From Streptomyces sp. yr375 (GTDB lineage: Bacteria; Actinomycetota; Actinomycetes; Streptomycetales; Streptomycetaceae): a stretch of DNA of 64,000 nucleotides. Below the pieces are notes generated by a model. That model did not search any database. It saw only the letters and a list, made by a program, of their open reading frames with translations, and was not told the origin of the DNA. Positions 1 through 8,458 of the stretch are shown in pieces. Both the position numbers and the translations under genes were made by a program. How positions within the stretch are numbered: position 1 is the first letter of the stretch; each line of letters starts with the position of its first letter. Where the stretch lies: the NCBI RefSeq assembly GCF_900110755.1, contig NZ_FOFF01000023.1, positions 1-64,000 on the forward strand, read 5' to 3'.

Positions 1-2
1 CC

Positions 3-398
3 CCCGAGGACGCCATCGAGGGTGCCAAGAGCCGCTACACCCTGGTGGTGGAACTGGCCCGGCGTGAGCGTCTCACCGTGCGGCAACTCATCGGGCGGCT
101 GGGCGGCGGGCGCGGGCACCTCACCTTCGCGGGCACGCCCGAGCAGGTCGCCGACGCGATCGAGACCTGGTTCACGCAGGACGCCGCCGACGGTTTCAAC
201 ATCATGCCCGCCGTGCTGCCCTCCGGGCTCGACGCCTTCGTCGACCACGTCGTCCCGCTCCTGCGCGCCCGTGGCCTGCTGCGCACCGAGTACGGCCCCC
301 GCCAGACCCTCCGGGACCGCTACGGCCTCCCCCGCCCCGCCAACCAGTACGTCACCCCCGTAGAAGCCACCTCCGCCCCCATCCCCGCCTTCGTCTGA
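3..398 (+). CDS. LLM-class flavin-dependent monooxygenase, C-terminal part
   Basis: The reading frame is already open at the window edge, so only the last ~131 residues are present. The segment with GRGHLTFAGTPEQVADAIE followed by DGFNIMPAVLPSGLDAFVDH is the typical C-terminal end of the NtaA/SnaA/DszA group of FMNH2-dependent two-component monooxygenases (bacterial luciferase fold), in which the TPEQVAD helix and the FNIMP strand close the barrel. These enzymes oxidise organosulfur, aminopolycarboxylate or similar small organics using reduced flavin from a partner reductase. A TauD-like dioxygenase starts 14 bp downstream on the same strand, so the pair probably works together in scavenging sulfur- or nitrogen-containing organics; the substrate cannot be told from this fragment. 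Confidence 0.85.
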   Translation, partial: PEDAIEGAKSRYTLVVELARRERLTVRQLIGRLGGGRGHLTFAGTPEQVADAIETWFTQDAADGFNIMPAVLPSGLDAFVDHVVPLLRARGLLRTEYGPRQTLRDRYGLPRPANQYVTPVEATSAPIPAFV

Positions 399-412
399 AA
401 GGACGGCTCCCT

Positions 413-1318
413 ATGAGCACCCTCGACATCCGCAAGGTCACCGCCCATATCGGTGCGCACGTCTCCGGTGTGGACATCTCCCAGCCCCTCGACGGGGAGA
501 CCGTCGCCGCTCTCCGTGAGGCGCTGAACGTCCACAAGGCGCTCGTCTTCGACGACGTGCGGCTCGACGACGTGGGCCAGCAGGCCTTCGCCCGGCACTT
601 CGGCGACCTCACCAGCGCCCACCCGACGGTCGCCGCCGTCGAGGGCGCCCCGAACGTGCTGCCCGTCGACAGCGAGCGGGGCGTCGCCAACCAGTGGCAC
701 ACCGACGTGACGTTCGTCCTCAACCCGCCGCAGGCCAGCACCCTGCGCAGCATCACGCTCCCGCCGTACGGCGGCGAGACCCTGATCGCCAACTCGGCCG
801 CCGCCTACCGCCAACTGCCGCAGCCGTTGCGCACGTTGGCGGACTCCCTGTGGGCCGAGCACACCAACGACTACGACTACGCGGTGCCGGCGGAGGAGAT
901 CGACGAGGAACGGGCCGCGCAGCGCGCCCGGTTCACGTCCATCAAGTTCCGCACCGCCCACCCGGTCGTCCGCGTGCATCCGCTGACCGGTGAACGCGGC
1001 CTGTTCATCGGCGGGTTCGCGCAGCGCGTCGTGGGGCTGTCGGTCGGCGAGTCCCGCAAGGTCCTCGAACTGCTCCAGTCGTACGTCGTGCGGCCGGAGA
1101 ACATCCTGCGGCACCGCTGGTCGCCGAACCAGCTCGTGCTGTTCGACAACCGCATCACCCAGCACTACGCCGTCGACAACTACGACAAGCTGCCGCGCCG
1201 CCTGAACCGGGTGACCGTCGCCGGGGACGTACCGGTCGGCGTCGAGGGCAAGGAGAGCTACTCGATCGAGGGGGATGCGGCGCACTACACCCCCGTAGCC
1301 GCAGCCGTAGCGGCGTAG
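413..1318 (+). CDS. TauD/TfdA-family Fe(II)/2-oxoglutarate dioxygenase
   Basis: A 301-residue protein, normal length for the TauD/TfdA family. The facial triad is visible: H96 and D98 in QWHTDVTF and the distal H251 in RITQHYAVDNY, with the C-terminal NRVTV arginine that binds the 2-oxoglutarate carboxylate. The family hydroxylates taurine, alkylsulfonates, aryloxyacetates and similar substrates with loss of sulfite or another group, in the cytoplasm. It starts 14 bp after the flavin monooxygenase with an AAAGGA-type ribosome site, indicating one transcript. The pairing suggests organosulfur use, but the substrate is inferred only from context. A hairpin follows at 1349-1383. Confidence 0.85.
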   Translation: MSTLDIRKVTAHIGAHVSGVDISQPLDGETVAALREALNVHKALVFDDVRLDDVGQQAFARHFGDLTSAHPTVAAVEGAPNVLPVDSERGVANQWHTDVTFVLNPPQASTLRSITLPPYGGETLIANSAAAYRQLPQPLRTLADSLWAEHTNDYDYAVPAEEIDEERAAQRARFTSIKFRTAHPVVRVHPLTGERGLFIGGFAQRVVGLSVGESRKVLELLQSYVVRPENILRHRWSPNQLVLFDNRITQHYAVDNYDKLPRRLNRVTVAGDVPVGVEGKESYSIEGDAAHYTPVAAAVAA

Positions 1319-1348
1319 GCACTCTCCGTATCCGAACAGTCCAGATAG

Positions 1349-1383
1349 TGGGCAGTCCCCCGCTCACCCGGCGGGACTGCCCA
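1349..1383 (+). terminator. hairpin between dioxygenase and permease genes
   Basis: An 11-bp perfect inverted repeat, arms 1349-1359 and 1373-1383 (TGGGCAGTCCC and its complement) around a 13-nt loop. It lies between two co-oriented genes and probably ends the monooxygenase/dioxygenase transcript. It has no T run, as is usual in Streptomyces. Confidence 0.6.
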
Positions 1384-1430
1384 GACTGTGTGCGTTTTTG
1401 TCCATCTCACGCATTGGACGAGCCGCACCC

Positions 1431-2813
1431 ATGCCCAACACCGCCAAGGCGGAGACGTCTCACGAGGACGCCGTCGCCCCTCTCACCCACGGCCTCAAGC
1501 AGCGCCATCTGTCGATGATCGCCCTCGGCGGCGTCATCGGCGCGGGTCTCTTCGTCGGTTCGGGGGCGGGCATCGCCGCCGCCGGGCCGTCGATCGTCCT
1601 CGCCTACACCGTCTCCGGCCTCCTCGTGATGCTGGTGATGCGGATGCTGGGCGAGATGTCGGCCGCGCATCCCTCGTCGGGCTCGTTCTCGGCGCATGCC
1701 GAGCGGGCGTTCGGGCCCTGGGCGGGCTTCACCGTGGGCTGGGCCTTCTGGGTCCTGCTGTGCACGGCCGTCGGCCTGGAGGGCATCGGCGCCGCGAAGA
1801 TCGTCACGGGCTGGCTGCCGGGCACGCCCGAGTGGGCCTGGGTGGCCCTGTTCATGCTCCTGTTCTGCGGGGCGAACCTGGCCGCCGTGAAGAACTTCGG
1901 CGAGTTCGAGTTCTGGTTCGCGGCCCTCAAGGTCGGGGCGATCACCCTGTTCCTGCTGCTGGGCGTGCTGGCCATCGTCGGCGTCCTGCCGGGCACGGAC
2001 GCGCCGGGGACGTCGAACCTGGGCAGCCTCCTCCCGCACGGCAGCGAGGGCCTGGTCGTCGGCCTGCTCGCCTCGGTCTTCTCGTACGGCGGCCTGGAGA
2101 CGGTCACCATCGCCGCCGCCGAGTCCGAGGACCCGGTCAAGGGCGTGGCGAGCGCGGTCCGTACGGCGATGTGGCGCATCGCGCTGTTCTACATCGGCTC
2201 GATGGCCGTCATCGTCACCCTCGTGCCGTGGGACTCGGCGGCGGTCGTCGAGAAGGGCCCGTACGTCGCCGCCCTCGACCACCTCGGCATCCCGGGCGCC
2301 GGCCAGGTGATGAACGTGGTCGTGCTGGTCGCGCTGCTCAGCGCCATGAACGCCAACATCTACGGCGCCTCGCGCATGGTGCACTCGCTGGTCGAGCGGG
2401 GTCACGCGCCGAGGGCGCTGGGCCGGGTGTCGGGCGGCGCGCCCCGCGTCGCGGTGCTCGCGTCGTGCGTCTTCGGCTTCGTGTGCGTGGTGCTCAGCTA
2501 CTGGCGGCCGGACGACGTCTTCCCGTGGCTGCTGAACATGATCGGCGCGGTGATCCTGGTCGCCTGGATCTTCATCGCGCTCTCCCAGTTGCGGCTGCGC
2601 CGCCGCCTGGAACGGGAGTCGCCGGAGAAGCTCGTCGTACGGATGTGGGCGTTCCCCGTGCTGACGTGGGTCGCGCTGGCCGGCATGCTCGCGATCCTCG
2701 TCCTGATGGCCCGCGAGCCGGGCACGCGCGTGCAGTTGTACTGGTCAGGCGGCATGACGGCGTTCCTGGCGGCGGTCGGATACGCCTGGCAGCGGAAGCG
2801 CTCCACGACCTGA
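1431..2813 (+). CDS. APC-family amino acid permease
   Basis: A 460-residue, 12-helix polytopic membrane protein of the amino acid-polyamine-organocation superfamily. The N-terminal cytoplasmic tail is followed by the diagnostic first-helix motif GGVIGAGLFVGSG, then the second helix and the FGPWAGFTVGW segment typical of the AAT (GabP/AnsP/ProY) subgroup; GGLETVTIAAAES matches helix VI. The family imports amino acids or GABA by proton symport. The reading frame can be extended to a TTG at 1398, but ATG 1431 begins the conserved-length protein and is preferred although its ribosome site is poor. It is flanked by hairpins at 1349-1383 and 2844-2879, so it is probably monocistronic. The substrate is not predictable. 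Confidence 0.85.
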   Translation: MPNTAKAETSHEDAVAPLTHGLKQRHLSMIALGGVIGAGLFVGSGAGIAAAGPSIVLAYTVSGLLVMLVMRMLGEMSAAHPSSGSFSAHAERAFGPWAGFTVGWAFWVLLCTAVGLEGIGAAKIVTGWLPGTPEWAWVALFMLLFCGANLAAVKNFGEFEFWFAALKVGAITLFLLLGVLAIVGVLPGTDAPGTSNLGSLLPHGSEGLVVGLLASVFSYGGLETVTIAAAESEDPVKGVASAVRTAMWRIALFYIGSMAVIVTLVPWDSAAVVEKGPYVAALDHLGIPGAGQVMNVVVLVALLSAMNANIYGASRMVHSLVERGHAPRALGRVSGGAPRVAVLASCVFGFVCVVLSYWRPDDVFPWLLNMIGAVILVAWIFIALSQLRLRRRLERESPEKLVVRMWAFPVLTWVALAGMLAILVLMAREPGTRVQLYWSGGMTAFLAAVGYAWQRKRSTT

Positions 2814-2843
2814 CCCGCCCTTCCCCCCTCCCCCCCTTCCCCG

Positions 2844-2879
2844 GTAGGCCCTCACGTGCAAGAACACGTGAGGGCCTAC
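2844..2879 (+). terminator. strong hairpin terminator upstream of sodF
   Basis: A perfect 15-bp inverted repeat, arms 2844-2858 and 2865-2879, with a 6-nt loop CAAGAA. It ends the permease transcript and insulates the sodF promoter. Confidence 0.8.
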
Positions 2880-2917
2880 TTGTTGCCCCCACACCCACTC
2901 TTGTTGCTAACCTGCAC

Positions 2918-2934
2918 TTGCAAGTAGCTTGCAA
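2918..2934. promoter_or_regulatory. Nur-box-like operator in front of sodF
   Basis: TTGCAA-N5-TTGCAA, a perfect direct/dyad arrangement 22 bp before the sodF start codon. This is the spacing and sequence described for the site through which the nickel-responsive Fur-family regulator Nur represses sodF in S. coelicolor. Its position suggests it overlaps the sodF promoter or transcription start, so nickel should shut the Fe-SOD off in favour of a nickel SOD encoded elsewhere. Confidence 0.8.
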
Positions 2935-2956
2935 TAAGAGGTTGAGGGGACCCCGC

Positions 2957-3598
2957 ATGCCCGTCTACACGCTGCCCGAACTGCCCTACGACTACGCCGC
3001 GCTCGCCCCCGTGATCAGCCCGGAGATCATCGAGCTGCACCACGACAAGCACCACGCGGCCTATGTGAAGGGCGCCAACGACACGCTGGAGCAGCTCGCG
3101 GAGGCGCGGGACAAGGAGTCGTGGGGATCGATCAACGGGCTGGAGAAGAACCTCGCGTTCCATCTCTCCGGGCACGTCCTGCACTCGATCTACTGGCACA
3201 ACATGACCGGCGACGGCGGCGGCGAGCCCCTCGCGGCGGACGGCGTCGGCGAGTTGGCGGACGCGATCACCGAGTCCTTCGGCTCCTTCGCGAACTTCAA
3301 GGCCCAGTTGACCAAGGCCGCAGCCACCACCCAGGGCTCGGGCTGGGGCGTCCTCGCCTACGAGCCGCTCAGCGGCCACCTCATCGTCGAGCAGGTCTAC
3401 GACCACCAGGGCAACGTCGGCCAGGGCTCCGTGCCGATCCTCGTCTTCGACGCCTGGGAGCACGCCTTCTACCTCCAGTACCGCAACCAGAAGGTCGACT
3501 TCATCGACGCGATGTGGGCCGTCGTCAACTGGCAGGACGTGGCCCGGCGTTACGCGGCGGCGGCGTCCCGCGCGGATGTGCTCCTGCTCGCTCCCTGA
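2957..3598 (+). CDS. sodF: iron superoxide dismutase
   Basis: A 213-residue Fe/Mn-family superoxide dismutase that converts superoxide to hydrogen peroxide and oxygen. The metal ligands are visible as H28 (ELHHDKHH), H76 (GHVLHSIYW), D165 and H169 (DAWEHAFY), and QGSGWG is the second-shell loop of actinobacterial Fe-SODs. Start ATG 2957 is preceded by GAGGGGA at good spacing and gives the conserved PVYTLPELPYDY N-terminus. The Nur-box-like site at 2918-2934 indicates nickel-dependent repression. In S. coelicolor a small RNA from the sodN 3' end also pairs with sodF mRNA; whether that pairing exists here cannot be tested from this window. The gene is monocistronic, with a hairpin upstream. Confidence 0.95.
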   Translation: MPVYTLPELPYDYAALAPVISPEIIELHHDKHHAAYVKGANDTLEQLAEARDKESWGSINGLEKNLAFHLSGHVLHSIYWHNMTGDGGGEPLAADGVGELADAITESFGSFANFKAQLTKAAATTQGSGWGVLAYEPLSGHLIVEQVYDHQGNVGQGSVPILVFDAWEHAFYLQYRNQKVDFIDAMWAVVNWQDVARRYAAAASRADVLLLAP

Positions 3599-3759
3599 GC
3601 AACAAAAAAAGCGTCCTGCCTCGTGATCGTCTTCTCACCCTTCACGGCGGCGGGCGGAAGGACGGAACGGCCTCGCGAGGACCTGACTCGCGGGGCCGCT
3701 CCCGTGTGTGCGGCGCGGAGGCTTCCCTTCGACGCGCGTCGCGGGCGACAGTGGCCCGC

Positions 3760-4008
3760 ATGGGTCTTCCGACGAGGCGGTGCCCCAACTGCGGGGACAC
3801 CGACCAGGGCTTCCGACCGCTGCACGGCGACGAGACGGCCTTCGCCCTGACACGGGTGGAGCGCGCCGATCTCGCCAAGTACCGCCGCTGCACCCGCGAG
3901 GGCTGCGTACGGGTCCAGTCCTACTTCAACTGGCGCTCCGGCTTCGACCTCCCGGAACAGTTCCGAACGCCTCCGCCTCCGCCACCGCCCCCGCCGTCGC
4001 CGTCATAG
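3760..4008 (+). CDS. small cysteine-containing hypothetical protein
   Basis: An 82-residue protein with C8-x2-C11 near the N-terminus (RRCPNCGDTD) and C44-x4-C49 (CTREGC), a layout that could hold one zinc in a minimal ribbon, followed by a proline tail of nine residues. The first 65 residues look like a folded conserved protein (FRPLHGDETAFALTRVER), which together with codon bias supports coding. A GTG at 3751 in frame would add three residues. It is convergent with the methyltransferase downstream and separated from sodF by 161 bp in which I see no gene. Function unknown. Confidence 0.55.
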   Translation: MGLPTRRCPNCGDTDQGFRPLHGDETAFALTRVERADLAKYRRCTREGCVRVQSYFNWRSGFDLPEQFRTPPPPPPPPPSPS

Positions 4009-4044
4009 CCGCCGGACACGTAGTCCCGCGAGGTTCTCGTGCGG

Positions 4045-4824
4045 TCAGACCTTGCGCCCCAGCCCCCCGTGCTGGCCGATCGGGGTCGGGGTGGCCGTGT
4101 CCTTGGTCGGGCGCCACAGGGGGACCGAGACGATGCCCGGGTCGACCAGGTCCAGGCCGTCGAAGTAGCCCTCGATCTGGGTGACCGGGCGTAGGAAGTA
4201 CGGGACCGCGCCGGTTTCGTTGTAGGCGTCCTGGGCTGCTTCGTAGGCGGGGTCGGTGCCTCGGGAGCCGTCGTTGATCGAGAGGTAGCTGCCGGCGGGG
4301 AGGCCGGACAGGAGGGCCTGTACGAGGTCGCGGGCGCGGTCGTAGCCGTCGACGTGGCCGAGGATGCCGCTGAGGATCAGGGCGGTCGGGCGGTCGAGGT
4401 CCAGGGTCCGGCCCGCCGCCTCGAGGATGCTGTCGGGGGCGTAGAGGCTCAGGTCCTCGTACGCCGTCACGCCCTCGGGGGTGGAGGTGAGCAGGGCGCG
4501 GGCGTGGGCCAGGACCAGCGGGTCGTTGTCGACGTACACGATCCGGGACTCGGGGGCGAGGCGCTGGGCGACCTCGTGGGTGTTGTCGACCGTGGGCAGG
4601 CCGGTGCCGACGTCGAGGAACTGGCGGACGCCCGCCTCCTCGACCAGGTACCGGATGCTGCGGCCGAGGAAGGCGCGGCTGCCGCGCGCGACGGTGACGA
4701 TGCCGGGGAAGACGGCCGTGTAGGCGTTGCCGGCCGCCTCGTCCACCGGGTAGTTGTCCTTGCCGCCCAGCCAGTAGTTCCAGATGCGGGCCGAATGCGG
4801 CACCGAGGTGTCGATCTTCGTCAT
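4045..4824 (-). CDS. DUF574 (SAV2177-type) SAM-dependent methyltransferase
   Basis: A 259-residue protein of the actinobacterial DUF574 family. It opens with the family signature HSARIWNYWLGGKDNYPVD, followed by the Rossmann SAM-binding glycine loop FLDVGTGLPT and the acidic strand end IVYVDNDPLV. The family is expanded in Streptomyces but reaction and substrate are mostly unknown. The frame also contains an ATG three codons upstream (4833); ATG 4824 begins the conserved core MTKIDTSVPHSARIW and is preferred. It is transcribed separately from the DsbA-like gene 57 bp upstream, or weakly linked to it. Confidence 0.85.
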   Translation of the reverse strand: MTKIDTSVPHSARIWNYWLGGKDNYPVDEAAGNAYTAVFPGIVTVARGSRAFLGRSIRYLVEEAGVRQFLDVGTGLPTVDNTHEVAQRLAPESRIVYVDNDPLVLAHARALLTSTPEGVTAYEDLSLYAPDSILEAAGRTLDLDRPTALILSGILGHVDGYDRARDLVQALLSGLPAGSYLSINDGSRGTDPAYEAAQDAYNETGAVPYFLRPVTQIEGYFDGLDLVDPGIVSVPLWRPTKDTATPTPIGQHGGLGRKV

Positions 4825-4881
4825 GGGAACCATGGTGCCCCCGCGAGGGCGGCTCGCGGGGGCTGTGCGGCGCAGAAGTCG

Positions 4882-5526
4882 TTACAGATTGCTGAAGTCG
4901 GGGCCCTGGGTTCGGGTGCGCTTGATCTCGTAGAAACCGGGGACCGAGGCGACGGCGAGGGTGCCGTCCCACAGGCGCGCGGCCTCGTCGCCCTTGGGGG
5001 TGGGGGTGACGACGGGGCCGAAGAAGGCGATCTGCTCGCCGTCGGCGCCGGGGACGGCGATGACGGGGGTGCCGACGTCCTGGCCGACCTTCTCGATGCC
5101 CTCCTTGTGGGAGGCGCGCAGTTGGGCGTCGAACTCGAAGTCGGACTGCTCGGCGTACTCGATGAGGGACGCGGGCAGACCGACGTCCTTCAGCGCGCCC
5201 GCGATGGCCTCCACGGTCGGGCCCTCGCCGTTGTTGTGGATGCGGGTGCCGAGCGCGGTGTAGAGCGGGCCGAGGACCTCGGCGCCGTGCAACTGCCAGG
5301 CGGCGGTGACCACGCGGACCGGCTGCCAGGCCTTGACCGCGAGCATCTCGCGGTACTGCTCGGGCAGCTCGTCGAGCTTGTTCTCGTTGAGGACGGCGAG
5401 GCTCATGATGTGCCAGCGCACCTCGATGTCGCGGACCTTCTCCACTTCCAGGACCCAGCGGGAGGTCATCCAGGCCCAGGGGCAGAGCGGGTCGAACCAG
5501 AAGTCGACGGGGGTCTTCTCCGACAT
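4882..5526 (-). CDS. DsbA-like thioredoxin-fold protein (mycothiol nitroreductase-like)
   Basis: A 214-residue cytoplasmic DsbA-superfamily protein resembling mycobacterial Rv2466c, a mycothiol-dependent reductase. It starts VDFWFDPLCPWAWMTSRW, so the active-site motif is CPWA rather than CPWC: the resolving cysteine is replaced by alanine. A single-cysteine protein should work through mixed disulfides with mycothiol. The helical insertion and the GTPVIAVPGADGEQIAFFGP strand-loop with the cis-proline region are present. The frame runs much further upstream to 5901, but ATG 5526 gives the family's usual start and sits behind GAGGAGA. Divergent from pepN, with 148 bp between the start codons. 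Confidence 0.8.
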   Translation of the reverse strand: MSEKTPVDFWFDPLCPWAWMTSRWVLEVEKVRDIEVRWHIMSLAVLNENKLDELPEQYREMLAVKAWQPVRVVTAAWQLHGAEVLGPLYTALGTRIHNNGEGPTVEAIAGALKDVGLPASLIEYAEQSDFEFDAQLRASHKEGIEKVGQDVGTPVIAVPGADGEQIAFFGPVVTPTPKGDEAARLWDGTLAVASVPGFYEIKRTRTQGPDFSNL

Positions 5527-5674
5527 GTCTCTCCTCAACGGGAAGTCTTTCCCCACTGAACACCGCCGCCGGTGCCCGTCATTCCCGCCGCCGGGCCCGA
5601 CGGGCGCGTGGCAGGATCGCTGCTGTTCATCCGCACCCTGTTCATCCGCATCCTGTTCAGAGGGAGTACCGCCT

Positions 5675-8242
5675 GTGCCCGGTGAGAACCTGTCCCGCGA
5701 CGAGGCCCGGGAGCGGGCCGCCCTGCTGTCCGTCGACGGGTACGACGTGTCACTCGACGTACGGTCGGCCGTGGGCGACCCGGGCGGGGACGGGCCGCGC
5801 ACCTTCCGCTCGGTCACCACGGTCCGCTTCCGCTGCGCCGAGCCCGGCGCGTCGAGCTTCGCGGACCTGATCGCGCCGAGTGTGACGTCCGTCTCCCTCA
5901 ACGGCCGGGATCTCGACCCCGGCGAGGTCTTCGACGGCGTCCGGATCCGCCTGGACGACCTGGCGGCGGAGAACGAGCTGGTCGTCGACGCGCAGTGCGC
6001 CTACTCCCGCACCGGCGAGGGTCTGCACCGCTTCGTCGACCCGGAGGACGGCGAGGTGTACCTGTACACGCAGTACGAGCCGGCCGACGCGCGGCGCGTG
6101 TTCGCGGACTTCGAGCAGCCCGACCTCAAGGCCCCGTTCCGCTTCGAGGTGCGCGCCCCCGAGGGGTGGACGGTCTGGAGCAACGGCGTCGGCACACCCT
6201 CCGGCGACCTGTGGCGGTTCGCGGAGACGAAGCCGATCTCGACGTACATCACGTGCGTCGTGGCCGGCCCGTACCACTACGTGACGGACTCCTACACGCG
6301 CGACCTCGGTGACGGTACGACGCTGGAGATCCCCCTCGGCGCGATGTGCCGCAAGGGTCTGGCCCCCTACTTCGAGGCCGACGACGTCTTCCTGATCACC
6401 AAGCAGGGCCTGGACTTCTTCCACGACCACTTCGACTACCCGTACCCCTTCGGGAAGTACGACCAGGCGTTCGTCCCCGAGTACAACCTCGGGGCGATGG
6501 AGAACCCGGGTCTGGTGACCTTCCGCGAGGAGCTGATCTTCCGGGGCAAGGTGACGCGGGTCGCGTACGAGGGCCGGGCCAACGTCATCCTGCACGAGAT
6601 GGCGCACATGTGGTTCGGCGACCTGGTCACCATGGAGTGGTGGGACGACCTGTGGCTCAAGGAGTCCTTCGCCGACTTCATGGGCACCTTCGCGAACGTC
6701 GGCGCGACGCGCTTCACCGACGCGTGGATCACCTTCGCCAACCGCCGCAAGGCGTGGGCGTACCGCGCCGACCAGCTTCCGTCCACCCACCCGGTCACGG
6801 CCGACATCCGCGACCTCCAGGACGCCAAGCTCAACTTCGACGGCATCACCTACGCCAAGGGTGCCAGCGTGCTCAAGCAGTTGGTGGCGTACGTCGGGCA
6901 GGACGCGTTCCTGGAGGGCGCGCGGCGCTACTTCAAGCGGCACGCGTACGGGAACACGCGCCTCGGCGACCTGCTGTCGGTGCTCGGCGAGACCAGCGGC
7001 CGGGACATGGCCGCGTGGGCGCGGTCCTGGCTCCAGACGGCCGGCGTGAACTCCCTGACCCCGCAGGTGCTGCTGGACGCGGAAGGTCGTATCAACGAGC
7101 TGACGGTCCTTCAGGAGGCCGCCGAGTCGCATCCGGAACTGCGCCCGCACCGCGTCGCGATCGGCCTCTACCGGCTCGAAGAGGGCCGTCTCGTGCGGTA
7201 CGCGCGCGCCGAGGCGGACGTCGACGGTCCGCGTACGGTCGTGACCGGGCTGGCCGGTGAGGCGGCCCCGGAGCTGGTGCTCGTCAACGACGACGACCTG
7301 ACGTACTGCAAGATCCGCTTCGACCAGACCTCGCTGGACACCCTGCGCGAGCACCTCGGCGACATGACCGACCCGCTGGCCCGCGCCCTGTGCTGGTCGG
7401 CGCTGTGGAACCTGACCCGGGACGCGCTGCTGCCGGCGCGGGACTTCGTCGACCTGGTGCTGCGGTTCGCGGGGCGCGAGTCCGACATCGGCGTGCTCCA
7501 GATGCTGCACGCGTGGGCGGAGTCGGCGCTGGTGCACTACGTGGCCGGGGAGGCGCGGCCGGGCGTCGGCGCGCTGCTGTCCGAGGGCGCCGGGCGTGAG
7601 CTGCGCAGCGCCGAGCCGGGCAGCGAGCACCAGTTGGCGTGGGCGCGCTTCGCCGCGCGGACGGCCGCCGCCCCGGGCGACTTCGAGCTGCTCCAGGGCC
7701 TGTTGGACGGTACGTCCGCCGTCGAGGGGCTGGACGTCGACCAGGAGTTGCGCTGGGTGTTCCTGGAGCCGCTGGTCGCGCACGGGTTCGCCGACGAGAA
7801 GGCCCTCGCGGCCGAACTGGCCCGCGACGACACGGCGTCCGGCAAGCGGCACCAGGTCCGCTGCCTGGCCGCCCGCCCCTCGGCGGCGGTCAAGGCGCAG
7901 GCGTGGGCCCAGCTCATCGAGTCGGACGCGCTGTCCAACGCGCTGGTGGAGGCGACGATCGCCGGGTTCGACCAGCCCGCGCAGCGCGAACTGCTCGCGC
8001 CGTACGCGGCGAACTACTTCGCGTCGATCGAGCGGATCTGGGCCGAGCGGTCCATCCAGATCGCGATGGACGTCGTCAAGGGCCTGTTCCCGGCGCTCCA
8101 GGACTCCCCTCAGACGCTGGCGGCGACGGACGCGTGGCTGGCCGCGCACGAGTCGGCTCCGCCGGCGCTGCGGCGGCTGGTGCTGGAGGCCCGGGACGAC
8201 CTGGCGCGGGCGCTGCGGGCGCAAGGCCGCGAAAATCTTTAA
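5675..8242 (+). CDS. pepN: aminopeptidase N (M1 metallopeptidase), first copy
   Basis: An 855-residue cytoplasmic zinc aminopeptidase of family M1, which trims N-terminal residues from peptides. The substrate-anchoring GAMEN motif (LGAMENPGLV) precedes the zinc site H307-E308-x2-H311 (HEMAHMWFGD) and the third ligand E330 in LKESF. The C-terminal helical ERAP1-like domain is complete. The GTG start at 5675 lies behind AGGGAG and gives a PGENLSRDEA N-terminus that lines up with the second copy at 19321. The two paralogues have exactly the same length, but this one has GAMENPG and KESF where the other has GAMENAG and NESF. A terminator follows at 8313-8347. Confidence 0.92.
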   Translation: MPGENLSRDEARERAALLSVDGYDVSLDVRSAVGDPGGDGPRTFRSVTTVRFRCAEPGASSFADLIAPSVTSVSLNGRDLDPGEVFDGVRIRLDDLAAENELVVDAQCAYSRTGEGLHRFVDPEDGEVYLYTQYEPADARRVFADFEQPDLKAPFRFEVRAPEGWTVWSNGVGTPSGDLWRFAETKPISTYITCVVAGPYHYVTDSYTRDLGDGTTLEIPLGAMCRKGLAPYFEADDVFLITKQGLDFFHDHFDYPYPFGKYDQAFVPEYNLGAMENPGLVTFREELIFRGKVTRVAYEGRANVILHEMAHMWFGDLVTMEWWDDLWLKESFADFMGTFANVGATRFTDAWITFANRRKAWAYRADQLPSTHPVTADIRDLQDAKLNFDGITYAKGASVLKQLVAYVGQDAFLEGARRYFKRHAYGNTRLGDLLSVLGETSGRDMAAWARSWLQTAGVNSLTPQVLLDAEGRINELTVLQEAAESHPELRPHRVAIGLYRLEEGRLVRYARAEADVDGPRTVVTGLAGEAAPELVLVNDDDLTYCKIRFDQTSLDTLREHLGDMTDPLARALCWSALWNLTRDALLPARDFVDLVLRFAGRESDIGVLQMLHAWAESALVHYVAGEARPGVGALLSEGAGRELRSAEPGSEHQLAWARFAARTAAAPGDFELLQGLLDGTSAVEGLDVDQELRWVFLEPLVAHGFADEKALAAELARDDTASGKRHQVRCLAARPSAAVKAQAWAQLIESDALSNALVEATIAGFDQPAQRELLAPYAANYFASIERIWAERSIQIAMDVVKGLFPALQDSPQTLAATDAWLAAHESAPPALRRLVLEARDDLARALRAQGRENL

Positions 8243-8312
8243 AATCTCCGGGATCTTTGGCCAAGGATTCCGCTGACGGTCACCGTTACGGAATTCAGTC
8301 AATCGGAACCGT

Positions 8313-8347
8313 AACCCCTGGCTCCCCCGATCGGGACCAGGGGTTTT
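8313..8347 (+). terminator. rho-independent-like terminator after pepN copy 1
   Basis: Arms AACCCCTGG (8313-8321) and CCAGGGGTT (8337-8345) with a 15-nt loop that itself contains TCCC/GGGA, ending in a short T run. This is the cleanest classical terminator in the window. The 216 bp between 8242 and 8459 otherwise holds no gene. Confidence 0.75.
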
Positions 8348-8458
8348 CGGTGCCTACTCGGCATCCGAACACCCGTCCTTTAGGGCGAGCTTGTCCGGGT
8401 TTGTCGACGGGCGTGTAACAGCGGTTATGAGGGCGTCCGGGCGCGGAATCCCCGTTGC

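Noticed and set aside
1388..3598. A plus-strand frame of 736 codons that appears to fuse an Arg-rich region to SodF
   Set aside because: The upstream part is an out-of-frame reading of the permease gene; SodF starts at ATG 2957 behind its own ribosome site, terminator and Nur box.
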